Notes under the pieces: generated by a model
The model's database searches: none
Seen by the model: the letters and a program-made list of their open reading frames with translations, nothing else
What the model was told of the DNA's origin: nothing
Assembly (NCBI RefSeq): GCF_947500075.1
Contig: NZ_CANMQS010000005.1
Span: forward strand, 310,001-374,000
Reading direction: 5' to 3'
Source of the DNA: an uncultured Sulfitobacter sp.
GTDB taxonomy: Bacteria; Pseudomonadota; Alphaproteobacteria; Rhodobacterales; Rhodobacteraceae
Length of the DNA: 64,000 nucleotides
Position numbers and translations under genes: made by a program
Shown here: positions 29,839 through 38,268 of the stretch, in pieces
Position numbering within the stretch: the stretch's first letter is position 1
Layout of the letters: every line of letters starts with the position of its first letter

Positions 29839-30648
29839 TCAGTTGGAAAAGGCGGCACAGGGGTCGCCGCGTGTGGGGGCAGGGGTGGTCAGGGTGCCGT
29901 CAAAGGCGGTGCCGTTCTGCGGCCCTTCGACAAAGGCAAAAGCATAGCTGGTCACATCCGGGGCCGCGCGGGCAAGATAGACGGGCATCCCCCACCCGGT
30001 GTGCACATGGCCATTGCCGACGATCACCACAACCGGCGCACCGTGATCGTTTAGCGCCTGCAAGGCCACCCGTGCAAAATGCGAATCGCGCAGGCGCTGC
30101 GCCTCGACCATGCCGGACATCATCTCAAGCGGCATCGCTTCGCAATGGGCCTCAAACTGCATCTGTTCCCGCGCGGTCTGCTCCGCCTCCGGCAGCGGCT
30201 CGGTCAACCCATAGGCTGCGGCGCGCGCGCCAAAGATCGCCGCCGCACCATCGGTAAAGGCTGCGCGCACGCGGTCGCGGGTCAGGGCCATGCCGATCAC
30301 CTCCGCGTCCCCCAAAGCCTCAAAGATCGGCAGGTAGAGCGCGAAATCCGGCCAGCCTGCCGCTTCCCAGCCGATCCGTTCGCCAAGGCCCGCCGCATCG
30401 CCATCCGCTGCATTCACCAGCGCCGCCTGCGCCGGGCTGAGCATCTCAAACACAACCGCAGTGGGGGAAAGCGCTGCAATTACAGCCGCTTGCCCCCGGT
30501 GGTGCATCTCGTTGTCGTGGATCTCTCCCAACAGCACCACATCGGCCTGCGCCATCGCGGCCAGCGTGTCGGCATCAGGCACCGGCGTTTCAGCAAATGC
30601 AGGCAGGGCGCAGGCAAGGCCGAAGCAGAACGCATATCGTGTCATCAT
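29839..30648 (-). CDS. ChaN-like heme-binding/iron-regulated protein
   Basis: A 269-aa exported protein of the ChaN (DUF399) family. A signal peptide ends ALPAFA at about residue 19. The LGEIHDNEMHHRGQ motif near residue 41 and the late VVVIVGNGHVHTGWG motif are hallmarks with conserved His. Related Campylobacter and Pseudomonas proteins (ChaN, PhuW) bind heme. It lacks an obvious lipobox Cys, so it may be soluble periplasmic. It probably forms a two-gene unit with the following IsdG-like gene. Confidence 0.82.
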   Translation of the reverse strand: MMTRYAFCFGLACALPAFAETPVPDADTLAAMAQADVVLLGEIHDNEMHHRGQAAVIAALSPTAVVFEMLSPAQAALVNAADGDAAGLGERIGWEAAGWPDFALYLPIFEALGDAEVIGMALTRDRVRAAFTDGAAAIFGARAAAYGLTEPLPEAEQTAREQMQFEAHCEAMPLEMMSGMVEAQRLRDSHFARVALQALNDHGAPVVVIVGNGHVHTGWGMPVYLARAAPDVTSYAFAFVEGPQNGTAFDGTLTTPAPTRGDPCAAFSN

Positions 30649-30691
30649 GCCCTCAAGGTAGGGCCGTAGGGCCCAAGGGCGAGGGGTCGCA

Positions 30692-32239
30692 TCACCCGCA
30701 GACCACTTCGATCAACGCTGGTCCGTCGCTCTCCAGCCCCGCCCGCAGGGAGGCAGCAAAGAAATCCGCATCCTCGACCCGCGTGGCAGGCACGCCATGC
30801 CCCTTGGCAAGCGCCACCCAATCCAGCACCGGCTGCTCAATATCAAACATCGCCTGCGCATTGGCACCGTAGCTGTTGACGCCGACGTTCTTCAGCTCAT
30901 CGCGCAGGATCTGATAGCCGCGGTTGGCGAAGATGATCACCGTCAAGTCCAGCCCTTCGCGGGCCATGGTCCACAGGGATTGCAGCGTGTACATCGCCGT
31001 GCCATCGCCGATCAGCGCAATGACCTTGCGGTCCGGGCAGGCAATCGCCGCCCCCACCGCGCAAGGCAGGCCAAGGCCAATCGCGCCGCCTGTGCCCCCC
31101 AGCACCTCATGCGGGCGTGCTTGGGTGGTCAGCGGCAACACCTGATGGCCGGAAGTGATCGCCTCATTGCAGACAATCGCATCCTCCGGGATCAGCGCGG
31201 CCAGCGTCTGGCCCACTTTGGCCAATGACATCTCTCCCGTGGCGACCGCTGGCAGGTCCAGCTGGAAACGTGCAGGCGCGTCCGCGTCGGAGGCTCCCAC
31301 CGCGTCCGCCAAAGCCTGTAGCGACCACCCAATATCCTCCTCCGGCCCGCACAGCGTCGTGACGGCGCAGCCGGCTGGTTCGGGCAGGCTCGGCTTGTCG
31401 GGGTAGGCAAAGAACGCCACGGGCCGTTCCGTGCCCAGCAAGATCAGGGTGGAGATCCCCGCCATCTGCGCAATCTTCGGCGTGACGGGATAGACCAGTT
31501 GTTCCACCTTCGTGGTGCCCGCCCCCTTGGCAATGCGCGCCAGCAGCGTGTCGCAGATCAACCGGCATCCGGTTCTGGCCGCGATCCGGCCCGCCAGCTC
31601 CCGCTCTGCGCCAAACAGCGCGGTGCCCCCGATCATCAGTGCCGCGCCGGGTTGGCGCAACTGCTGCGCGATGGCTTCGACCAATGCGTCATCGGGCCGT
31701 CGCAGGGCAGGCGGGGCGGCTGCGGTGACCGGGCCATCCGCTGTGTCCCATGCGGTATCGGCAGGCAGGATCAGCGTCGCGATTTGCCCGTTGCGGCTTC
31801 GTGCAGCTCGGATCGCGTCGGCCCCGTCGGGGGCGACGCTGGCGGCATCCGGTGACATCCGGGTCCAATGGCTGACGGTCTGGCTGATGCCGACCGTGTC
31901 GCCCTTCAGCGGGCTTTCATATTGCAGATGGTGGATCGCATGATCCCCCATCACATTGACCATGCCGCTGCCCGCCTTGCGGGCGTTGTGGATGTTGGCA
32001 AAAGCATTGCCAAAGCCGGGTGCCAAATGCAGCAGCGTGCCTGCCACATCGCGCTTCATGCGGAAGTATCCGTCCGCCGCGCCGCTGGTGCCGCCCTCAA
32101 ACAGGCACAGCACACAGCGCATTTCGGGATGGGCGTCCAACGCGGCGACAAAGTGCATCTCAGACGTGCCGGGATTGGCAAAAACCGTATCCACGCCACT
32201 GTCGAGCATGGTTTTCACAAGGCTGGTCGCGCCGTTCAT
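30692..32239 (-). CDS. ThDP-dependent acetolactate synthase/benzoylformate decarboxylase-like enzyme
   Basis: A 515-aa thiamin diphosphate enzyme of the IlvB/MdlC superfamily. E48 in CLFEGGTSGAADGY is the conserved cofactor-activating Glu. The C-terminal ThDP motif begins LIGDGTAMYT and ends FANRGYQI, with Arg in place of the usual second Asn. Clear acetolactate synthase FAD features and a small subunit gene are absent, so a 2-oxo acid decarboxylase is equally likely. I start at the ATG with GGAGAA just upstream. It is divergent from choX. Confidence 0.83.
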   Translation of the reverse strand: MNGATSLVKTMLDSGVDTVFANPGTSEMHFVAALDAHPEMRCVLCLFEGGTSGAADGYFRMKRDVAGTLLHLAPGFGNAFANIHNARKAGSGMVNVMGDHAIHHLQYESPLKGDTVGISQTVSHWTRMSPDAASVAPDGADAIRAARSRNGQIATLILPADTAWDTADGPVTAAAPPALRRPDDALVEAIAQQLRQPGAALMIGGTALFGAERELAGRIAARTGCRLICDTLLARIAKGAGTTKVEQLVYPVTPKIAQMAGISTLILLGTERPVAFFAYPDKPSLPEPAGCAVTTLCGPEEDIGWSLQALADAVGASDADAPARFQLDLPAVATGEMSLAKVGQTLAALIPEDAIVCNEAITSGHQVLPLTTQARPHEVLGGTGGAIGLGLPCAVGAAIACPDRKVIALIGDGTAMYTLQSLWTMAREGLDLTVIIFANRGYQILRDELKNVGVNSYGANAQAMFDIEQPVLDWVALAKGHGVPATRVEDADFFAASLRAGLESDGPALIEVVCG

Positions 32240-32400
32240 GGGGATTCTCCGCTGGTTTGCGCGCAGCGTACTGCCCGCAGCACCCAGGCAAAAGAGCCAT
32301 TCCGGCGCGCCCGGCCCACCGGAATAGCTGTTGCATCGCAAGACCGAATGGCATTTTCTTAACGACGCAAATTCAAGCATCCCAAAGGGAGACACCTCAC

Positions 32401-33324
32401 ATGAAAAAACTGCTCGCCACTACGGCGCTCGCTCTCACAGTCGGCAGCGCGGCCATGGCCAATTGCGACAAGGTCACGTTCTCGGACGTGGGCTGGACCG
32501 ACATCACCGCCACCACCGCCGCAGCGACCGTGGTGCTGGACGCGCTGGGATATGAAACAGAGATCAAGATCCTCTCGGTGCCGGTCACCTATACCTCCAT
32601 GGCCGCAGGCGACATTGACGTGTTCCTGGGCAACTGGATGCCGACAATGGAAGCTGACATCGCCCCCTATCGTGAGGCTGGCACCGTCGACACCGTGCGC
32701 GCCAATCTTCAAGGGGCGAAGTACACGCTGGCCGTCAACAAGGCCGCGGCCGATCTGGGCATCACCTCCTTCGGGGCGATTGCCGCCAATGCCGATGCGC
32801 TGGATGGCAAGATCTACGGCATTGAGCCCGGCAATGACGGCAACCGCCTGATCCAGTCGATGATTGATGACAATGCCTTTGATCTCAAGGGCTTCGAAGT
32901 TGTTGAAAGCTCCGAGCAAGGCATGCTGGCGCAGGTCCAGCGCCTGTCGCGCAAGGGTGATCCGATTGTCTTCCTCGGCTGGGAGCCGCATCCGATGAAT
33001 GCCAATTTCGAGCTGACCTATCTGGAAGGCGGCGATGATTTCTTCGGCCCCGATCTGGGCGGGGCGACGGTCTATACCAACACCCGCGCAGGCTATGTGG
33101 GGGAATGTCCGAACGTTGGCAAACTGCTGAGCAACATGGAGTTCACGCTGGCCATGGAGAATGAGATCATGGGCGCGATCCTGGACGATGGCGAAGACCC
33201 GGCAGATGCCGCGCGCGCGTGGCTCTCGGCCAACACCGATGCGGCGGCGGGCTGGCTCGATGGTGTGACCACCAAAGACGGCGGTGACGCAAAGGCGGCT
33301 GTGATGGGCGCAATCGGCGGGTAA
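32401..33324 (+). CDS. choX: Choline/quaternary amine ABC substrate-binding protein (ChoX-like)
   Basis: A 307-aa periplasmic protein with a signal peptide (about 1-20, ending AMA). DVFLGNWMPTME and FLGWEPHPMNANFEL supply the Trp residues that form the aromatic box binding a trimethylammonium group in ProX/ChoX proteins. Choline is the best guess from similarity to ChoX; glycine betaine or DMSP are possible. AAGGGAG lies upstream of the ATG. A hairpin and a 98-base gap separate it from choW. No betABCI genes are nearby. Confidence 0.85.
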   Translation: MKKLLATTALALTVGSAAMANCDKVTFSDVGWTDITATTAAATVVLDALGYETEIKILSVPVTYTSMAAGDIDVFLGNWMPTMEADIAPYREAGTVDTVRANLQGAKYTLAVNKAAADLGITSFGAIAANADALDGKIYGIEPGNDGNRLIQSMIDDNAFDLKGFEVVESSEQGMLAQVQRLSRKGDPIVFLGWEPHPMNANFELTYLEGGDDFFGPDLGGATVYTNTRAGYVGECPNVGKLLSNMEFTLAMENEIMGAILDDGEDPADAARAWLSANTDAAAGWLDGVTTKDGGDAKAAVMGAIGG

Positions 33325-33350
33325 ACCTGCCCGTCTTGTCGATACACACA

Positions 33351-33381
33351 GCGGGCGGCTTTTGACACAAAGGCCGCCCGC
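33351..33381 (+). terminator. Hairpin between choX and choW
   Basis: GCGGGCGGC (33351-33359) pairs with GCCGCCCGC (33373-33381); there is no T run after it. It probably stabilises the choX message or attenuates the permease genes. Confidence 0.6.
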
Positions 33382-33422
33382 ACTCAATGACGACGCCGCG
33401 CGCGCCACGAAGGACCCCACCC

Positions 33423-34256
33423 ATGGAATGGCTGACAGAGAACAAGATCCCCATCGACGATTGGGCCGAAGGCGCCTTCGACTTTCTACAAATCAAGGGA
33501 GAGTGGTTCTTTGACGGTCTCGCCCTGGTGATGGAGCAGCTGATTGATGCGATCCTGTGGCTGCTGCAAACACCGCATCCGTTTATTATCATTGCATTAT
33601 TCGCGGCCCTCACATGGCTGATCCAGCGCAACTGGAAAACCGTGGGTTTCGTGGTGCTGGGGTTCCTGTTCATCCTCAATCAGGACTACTGGGAGGAAAC
33701 GACCGAGAGCCTGACGCTGGTGCTGTCGGCCTGTGTGGTCTGTATGGGGCTGGGTGTGCCGATTGGCATCGCGGCGGCGCACCGTCCGAAACTCTACCGT
33801 TTCATGCGGCCTGTGTTGGATCTGATGCAGACGCTGCCCACCTTTGTCTACCTGATCCCCGCCATTGTGTTCTTCGGCATCGGCATGGTGCCGGGCCTCA
33901 TCGCAACGGTGATCTTCGTGCTGCCCGCGCCGATCCGCCTGACGCAACTTGGGATTTCCTCCACCCCGCGCGCGCTGACCGAAGCGGCAGAAGCCTTTGG
34001 CGCGACGCCCAGCCAGACTTTGTGGAAGATCGAATTGCCCTATGCGCTGCCGCAGATCATGACCGGGCTGAACCAGACAATCATGCTGTCGCTGTCGATG
34101 GTGGTGATTGCGGCCCTTGTGGGCGCGGATGGTCTGGGCGTGCCGGTGGTGCGGGCGCTCAATCAGGTGAACACGGGGCTGGGCTTTGAAAGCGGTCTGA
34201 TCATTGTGGTCGTGGCGATCATGCTCGACCGGATGCTGCGGGTGGGTGAGAAATGA
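33423..34256 (+). CDS. choW: Choline/quaternary amine ABC permease (ChoW-like)
   Basis: A 277-aa inner-membrane permease of the ProW/OpuAB family, with a cytoplasmic N-terminal helix and about six transmembrane segments. The coupling loop is EAAEAFGATPSQTLWKIELPYALPQI, followed by MVVIAALVGADGLG. AAGGA precedes the ATG at 33423. Its last codons, RVGEK, lie in the first of two 17-bp direct repeats, and a small foreign-looking ORF now lies between it and choV. Confidence 0.9.
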   Translation: MEWLTENKIPIDDWAEGAFDFLQIKGEWFFDGLALVMEQLIDAILWLLQTPHPFIIIALFAALTWLIQRNWKTVGFVVLGFLFILNQDYWEETTESLTLVLSACVVCMGLGVPIGIAAAHRPKLYRFMRPVLDLMQTLPTFVYLIPAIVFFGIGMVPGLIATVIFVLPAPIRLTQLGISSTPRALTEAAEAFGATPSQTLWKIELPYALPQIMTGLNQTIMLSLSMVVIAALVGADGLGVPVVRALNQVNTGLGFESGLIIVVVAIMLDRMLRVGEK

Positions 34257-34259
34257 GCA
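34243..34259 (+). repeat. 17-bp direct repeat, choW side
   Basis: TGGGTGAGAAATGAGCA, spanning the choW stop and the ATG of the inserted ORF. An identical copy at 34512-34528 spans the ORF stop and the choV ATG. Flanking bases differ, so the match is exactly 17 bases. Confidence 0.92.
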
Positions 34260-34525
34260 ACGAGACTGAAGAAATTGTAGGCAGACTAAATCGAGCTTTG
34301 GAATTAGCAGAGACTGGGCCAAAGGCCGAACTGAAGCCGGTGATAGCTTCGATCATTCTTAGTTCGCATCACTTTCCCGATCACAGGGGGCATCTCATTC
34401 GCGAAGCCTGCGCGACTATTAAACAAGTTCCCAAGGCTGTTGATCGAAAGAGAGAAAAATCTCTTGCGCGTGCGGACATCCAGAAATTCCATCGAGTTGC
34501 TAAGAATTGGATGGGTGAGAAATGA
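34253..34525 (+). CDS. Small ORF inserted between choW and choV
   Basis: A 90-aa charged, soluble, mostly helical protein (SNETEEIVGRLNRALELAE, later KKx-type basic stretches such as VDRKREKSLARAD), with no family recognised. It overlaps choW by ATGA at its start and choV by ATGA at its end, so all three remain translationally coupled. Base composition is far more AT-rich than the genes around it. Both ends lie in a perfect 17-bp repeat derived from the choW/choV junction, as if a cassette entered there without breaking either gene. Transfer is inferred. Confidence 0.72.
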   Translation: MSNETEEIVGRLNRALELAETGPKAELKPVIASIILSSHHFPDHRGHLIREACATIKQVPKAVDRKREKSLARADIQKFHRVAKNWMGEK

Positions 34526-34528
34526 GCA
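34512..34528 (+). repeat. 17-bp direct repeat, choV side
   Basis: Second copy of TGGGTGAGAAATGAGCA. It supplies the WMGEK end of the inserted ORF and the first codons of choV. The repeat unit to unit distance is 269 bases. Confidence 0.92.
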
Positions 34529-35541
34529 CAGCTGTCAAATTTGATAACGTCTCCATTGTCTTCGGCGACAAACCCGCCAAGGCGCTGCCGCTGATGGATG
34601 AGGGGCAGAGCCGCTCTGAAATCGAATCCGAGACCGGGCAGGTGCTGGGCGTGCACAATTGCTCGCTTGAAGTGGAGACGGGGGAGATCCTTGTGCTGAT
34701 GGGCCTCTCGGGCTCGGGCAAATCCACGCTTTTGCGCGCGGTCAACGGGTTGAACCCGGTGGTGCGCGGGGCGGTCACGGTGAACGATGGTAGCTGGTCC
34801 GCCACCACGCCGGGCTGTTCCGCCGCGTCCCTGCGCCAGATCCGGCGCGAATGTGTGTCGATGGTGTTTCAGCAGTTCGGCCTGCTGCCCTGGCGCACGG
34901 TGCGCGACAACGTCGCGATGGCGCTGGAATTTGCCAATATTCCCAAAGCGCAAAGGTTAACGCGGGCGGATAAACAGCTGGCATTGGTCGGCCTGTCCGA
35001 TTGGGCGGACCGTAAGGTGGGCGAGCTTTCAGGCGGCATGCAGCAGCGGGTGGGGCTGGCACGGGCCTTTGTGACCGAGGCGCCGATCCTGTTGATGGAT
35101 GAGCCGTTCTCCGCCCTTGATCCGCTCATACGCTCGCGGCTTCAGGACGAACTGCTGGACCTGCAACGCGATCTGAAACGCACGATCATTTTCGTGAGTC
35201 ACGATCTGGACGAGGCGTTCAAACTGGGCGGGCGGATCGCCATCATGGAAGGCGGGCGGATTGTGCAACTGGGCACGCCGCGCGAAATCTTCTCCAACCC
35301 GGCATCTGACTATGTGGCTGATTTTGTGGCGAATATGAACCCGCTGGGAGTGCTGACGGCGCGCGATGTGATGATGCCGCAGGACAAATATGCGACCGAC
35401 GGATCGGTGGCGGTGGAAACCCCTGTGGCGGAGATCATTGAGCGGTTGAGCGATGAGGTGGCATCGCTGGAAGTGGTGGAGGATGGGGCGGCTGTCGGGA
35501 CGATCACCGCGCAGTCGATTGTGGATCGCCTGAAGGTCTGA
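34522..35541 (+). CDS. choV: Choline/quaternary amine ABC ATP-binding protein (ChoV-like)
   Basis: A 339-aa ATPase of the ProV/OpuAA family. After an extended N-terminus (about 50 residues) come Walker A GLSGSGKST, Q-loop FQQFGLLPWRTV, signature LSGGMQQRVGL, and Walker B ILLMDEPFSALD. The C-terminal region (about 265-339) resembles a short CBS-type or regulatory tail. The ATG sits in the second 17-bp repeat. It completes the three-gene importer with choX and choW. Confidence 0.9.
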   Translation: MSTAVKFDNVSIVFGDKPAKALPLMDEGQSRSEIESETGQVLGVHNCSLEVETGEILVLMGLSGSGKSTLLRAVNGLNPVVRGAVTVNDGSWSATTPGCSAASLRQIRRECVSMVFQQFGLLPWRTVRDNVAMALEFANIPKAQRLTRADKQLALVGLSDWADRKVGELSGGMQQRVGLARAFVTEAPILLMDEPFSALDPLIRSRLQDELLDLQRDLKRTIIFVSHDLDEAFKLGGRIAIMEGGRIVQLGTPREIFSNPASDYVADFVANMNPLGVLTARDVMMPQDKYATDGSVAVETPVAEIIERLSDEVASLEVVEDGAAVGTITAQSIVDRLKV

Positions 35542-35674
35542 CGTTGCTCTCTGCGGCCTGGGTGGTGCAGAGATTTTAGCCCTCCGGGGGGGTATTTTTA
35601 ACCATTTGGAAGGGGCGGTGAGGGCAATGCGCCATGGTTAAGATGGCGTAAATCTTGACGGTGAGATGTGACTC

Positions 35675-35690
35675 TGTCCCCGCGGGGACA
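35675..35690. terminator. Perfect 16-bp palindrome between convergent genes
   Basis: TGTCCCCGCGGGGACA has perfect dyad symmetry and no loop. It lies in the 167-base gap between choV and the convergent DUF2848 gene, about 20 bases after the latter's stop. It may terminate either transcript or bind a protein. Confidence 0.45.
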
Positions 35691-35708
35691 AGGTTAATGG
35701 CGGCCGTT

Positions 35709-36362
35709 TCAGGTGATCAGGGGCAGGCGCGTGGCGGCATAGGACAGGGTGATTTCCCGGTCCATCTTCGCATCATAGAGCCGCGCGCGGAACTGGGCGG
35801 AGGGGCGCACGCCGCCGATGGCGGGCAGGGTGCCGCACATCATCGCGGTGCCGTCTTTCATGCCTGCGGCTTCAATCAGTTTCTCCAGCGGGCGGATCTT
35901 GGCCAGCGCGCCTTTCTGGTAGGTCACCCATGCGCCGTTCTCGAATATCTCCGAGCTGAGCACCAGATCGTCCAGCCGGTCCGCGACGCTGGACCAGGAC
36001 CACAGCTGCGTCCCCACGGGTTTGGGGCACATCTGCTTGGAGGCGGCAACGGAGGTCTTTTCAAACTCCCGATCGGTGTGGTCCGAGCCGAGGCCGAGCC
36101 AGAGTTTGCCCTGCGCCTGCACGACCAGCGGTTCAGCTTCGCCGGAACTGCCATTGCCCAGCACTTCGATCCGGTCGGATTGGGTGAGAAGGCTGGCCCC
36201 GTTTCGGTAGTAAAGCGGTGTCTTTGAGGGGGCGGGAATGCCAAGTGCGACCAGTTCGTTGATGTGATGCTGCACGGCAGCCGCATCCCGCCCGGTCCAG
36301 CCTGCGATGATCAGGTTGGTGATGGGCGCGTCCAGAGGGCCGGTGTCGGTGTCGAAGTGCAT
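35709..36362 (-). CDS. DUF2848 (fumarylacetoacetase-like) protein
   Basis: A 217-aa cytosolic protein matching the DUF2848 family, which has a FAH-like fold. Visible blocks are NLIIAGWTGRDAAAVQHHINEL, with the PSKTPLYYR loop, and GLGSDHTDREFE, which carries candidate metal-binding acidic and His residues. The family is common near amide, hydantoin and lactam catabolic genes, but no activity is assigned. It is divergent from a LysR gene, and a dyad operator lies between them, so it is the likely regulatory target. Confidence 0.78.
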   Translation of the reverse strand: MHFDTDTGPLDAPITNLIIAGWTGRDAAAVQHHINELVALGIPAPSKTPLYYRNGASLLTQSDRIEVLGNGSSGEAEPLVVQAQGKLWLGLGSDHTDREFEKTSVAASKQMCPKPVGTQLWSWSSVADRLDDLVLSSEIFENGAWVTYQKGALAKIRPLEKLIEAAGMKDGTAMMCGTLPAIGGVRPSAQFRARLYDAKMDREITLSYAATRLPLIT

Positions 36363-36389
36363 CTGTATTCCTTGAAGACTGGCAATGCC

Positions 36390-36404
36390 TTACCAAAGCG
36401 GTAA
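36390..36404. promoter_or_regulatory. LysR-type operator between DUF2848 gene and lysR
   Basis: TTACC-AAAGC-GGTAA, a 15-bp dyad of T-N11-A form, centred in the divergent promoter 28 bases before the DUF2848 start. This is the classic position for a LysR activation site. Confidence 0.6.
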
Positions 36405-36438
36405 GCTGGGCGGATTGCAAGAAGGGATGGGATGCCAC

Positions 36439-37320
36439 GTGACGCTGGATCAGATCAAGACGTTCTTCTGGGTGGCCAAGCTGGGGGGCTTTCGGCGCGC
36501 GGCGGGGCAGTTGAACCTGTCGCAGCCTGCGGTGTCAAACCGGGTGGCGACATTGGAGGACACCTTGCGGGTGAGCCTGTTTGAGCGGGGAGACAAGGCG
36601 CTGACCCTGACCCGCGAGGGCATGCGTCTGATGGCCTATGCCGAGCAGATGTTGTTTGTGCAGGAGGAGATCCGGCGGCGGGTCAGCAATACCGCGGAGA
36701 TGGAGGGGCTGTTTCGCATTGGCGCCTCGGAGACGGTGGCGCAAAGCTGGTTGCCGGAGTTCTTGCGGGTGTTCTCGGCCGCCTATCCGCGGATTGATGT
36801 GGATCTGACCGTCGATATCTCCTGTGATCTGCGGGAGGGGCTGGTGGGGCGGCAGTTGGATGTGGCGTTCCTGATGGGGCCGGTGTCGGATTTTACCATC
36901 GGCAATGTGGCGCTGCCGCAGTTTCCGCTGACCTGGTACAAAGCAGCGGGTGTGGGGGAGGTGGATCTGGGCCGGGTGCCGGTGATTTCCTTTTCGGCCA
37001 ATACGCGGCCTTACCGGGAGTTGATGGCAGCCCTGCGCCGCCGGTTGGGGCCGGGGGTGCGGATGTTTTCGTCAGCCTCTTTGTCGGCGTCGCTCAGGAT
37101 GATTGCGGCGGGGGTGGCCGTGGGGCCCTATCCGCGCGCGCTGGCCGGGCCTTTGATTGCGGCGGGGCAGATTGAGGCCTTTGATCCGGGGCTGACGCCC
37201 AATCCACTGGAGTTTACCGCCTCCTATCTGGCGGAGCCCTATGATGCCTTGTCAGAACAGGCCGCCCAGATGGCGCGGGACGTGGCGCTGGAATGGGACG
37301 CGGCACAGGGCGAGCGATAG
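36439..37320 (+). CDS. LysR-family transcriptional regulator
   Basis: About 293 aa. The N-terminal winged helix (TLDQIKTFFWVAKLGGFRRAA, then LNLSQPAVSNRVATLED) is typical LysR, followed by an effector-binding domain. The GTG at 36439 places the protein start where homologues begin; an ATG at 36427 is an alternative, but its spacing from the AAGGG is too short. Upstream in-frame starts would run into the operator. It is probably autoregulated and controls the divergent DUF2848 gene, and perhaps the following DUF1445-TRAP genes. Confidence 0.85.
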   Translation: MTLDQIKTFFWVAKLGGFRRAAGQLNLSQPAVSNRVATLEDTLRVSLFERGDKALTLTREGMRLMAYAEQMLFVQEEIRRRVSNTAEMEGLFRIGASETVAQSWLPEFLRVFSAAYPRIDVDLTVDISCDLREGLVGRQLDVAFLMGPVSDFTIGNVALPQFPLTWYKAAGVGEVDLGRVPVISFSANTRPYRELMAALRRRLGPGVRMFSSASLSASLRMIAAGVAVGPYPRALAGPLIAAGQIEAFDPGLTPNPLEFTASYLAEPYDALSEQAAQMARDVALEWDAAQGER

Positions 37321-37410
37321 CCTATGGTTATCGCTTGTGATCGGAAATAATAATTTGAACTGTGGTGGCCTCCGTGTGACCTTTGCCGCAAAGGGGAAGG
37401 CTGCGCGTCA

Positions 37411-38256
37411 ATGCTGGATCATGAGACACCATATGCGACCCTGCGGGAGGTGAGCGCAGCCGAGGTGCGGGCGGAGATACGCGCGGGCCGGTACAGGCGG
37501 CATACGGCGGGGCTCGCGCCGGGGAAGTTGCAGTGCAATCTGGCGATTGTGCCCGAAGAGGTGGCGCTGGACTTCATGCGGTTTTGTCAGCGCAACCCCA
37601 AACCCTGTCCGGTGGTCGGCGTGGGCGATACGGGCGATCCGATCCTGCGCACGCTGGGCTCCAACATCGACATTCGCACCGACGTGCCGCAGTACCGGGT
37701 CTACAGGCAGGGCAATCTGGCGGCAGAAGTCAGTGATATCAAGGACCTGTGGCGCGATGATCTGGTGACAGTCGCCCTGGGCTGTTCGTTCACCTTTGAA
37801 AATGCCTTGATCGAGGCAGGGATTCCCGTGCGCCACATTGATGAGGACAAGACGGTGCCGATGTATTCCTCCTCGCTTGAGCTCACGCCTGCGGGGCCGT
37901 TTGGCGGCACGATGGTGATCACCATGCGGCCCATTCACAAGTCGCGGGTGTCAGATGCCGTGCGCATCTCTGCGGCGTTTCCGCAAGCGCATGGCGCGCC
38001 CGTGGCGATTGGCGATCCGGGCGAAGTGGGGATTGCGGATTTGAACCAGCCTGACTGGGGCGAGCCTGTGGAGGTGCGCGACGACGAAGTGCCCGTCTTC
38101 TGGGCCTGCGGGGTGACCCCTCAGAATGTCTTGTTGCAGGCGCAATTGCCGCTGTGCATCACTCATAAACCCGGCTGTATGCTGATCGCGGATGCCGGGG
38201 AAAGGGCGGACACCAACGTGCTGTCCCGCTATCCAACTCAAGATAAAACCAACTAG
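37411..38256 (+). CDS. DUF1445 putative hydro-lyase/D-glutamate cyclase family protein
   Basis: A 281-aa cytosolic protein of the PF07286 family. Characteristic pieces are RAEIRAGRYRRHTAGLAPG near residue 22, LQCNLAIVPEEVALDF, a VALGCSFTFENAL block with the conserved Cys, and HKPGCMLIADA near the end. The mammalian member DGLUCY converts D-glutamate to 5-oxo-D-proline. Here a TRAP transporter follows after 12 bases and 5-oxoprolinase-type genes lie 5.5 kb away, which supports a glutamate/lactam role by context. Confidence 0.85.
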   Translation: MLDHETPYATLREVSAAEVRAEIRAGRYRRHTAGLAPGKLQCNLAIVPEEVALDFMRFCQRNPKPCPVVGVGDTGDPILRTLGSNIDIRTDVPQYRVYRQGNLAAEVSDIKDLWRDDLVTVALGCSFTFENALIEAGIPVRHIDEDKTVPMYSSSLELTPAGPFGGTMVITMRPIHKSRVSDAVRISAAFPQAHGAPVAIGDPGEVGIADLNQPDWGEPVEVRDDEVPVFWACGVTPQNVLLQAQLPLCITHKPGCMLIADAGERADTNVLSRYPTQDKTN

Positions 38257-38268
38257 GAGAGTATCAAA

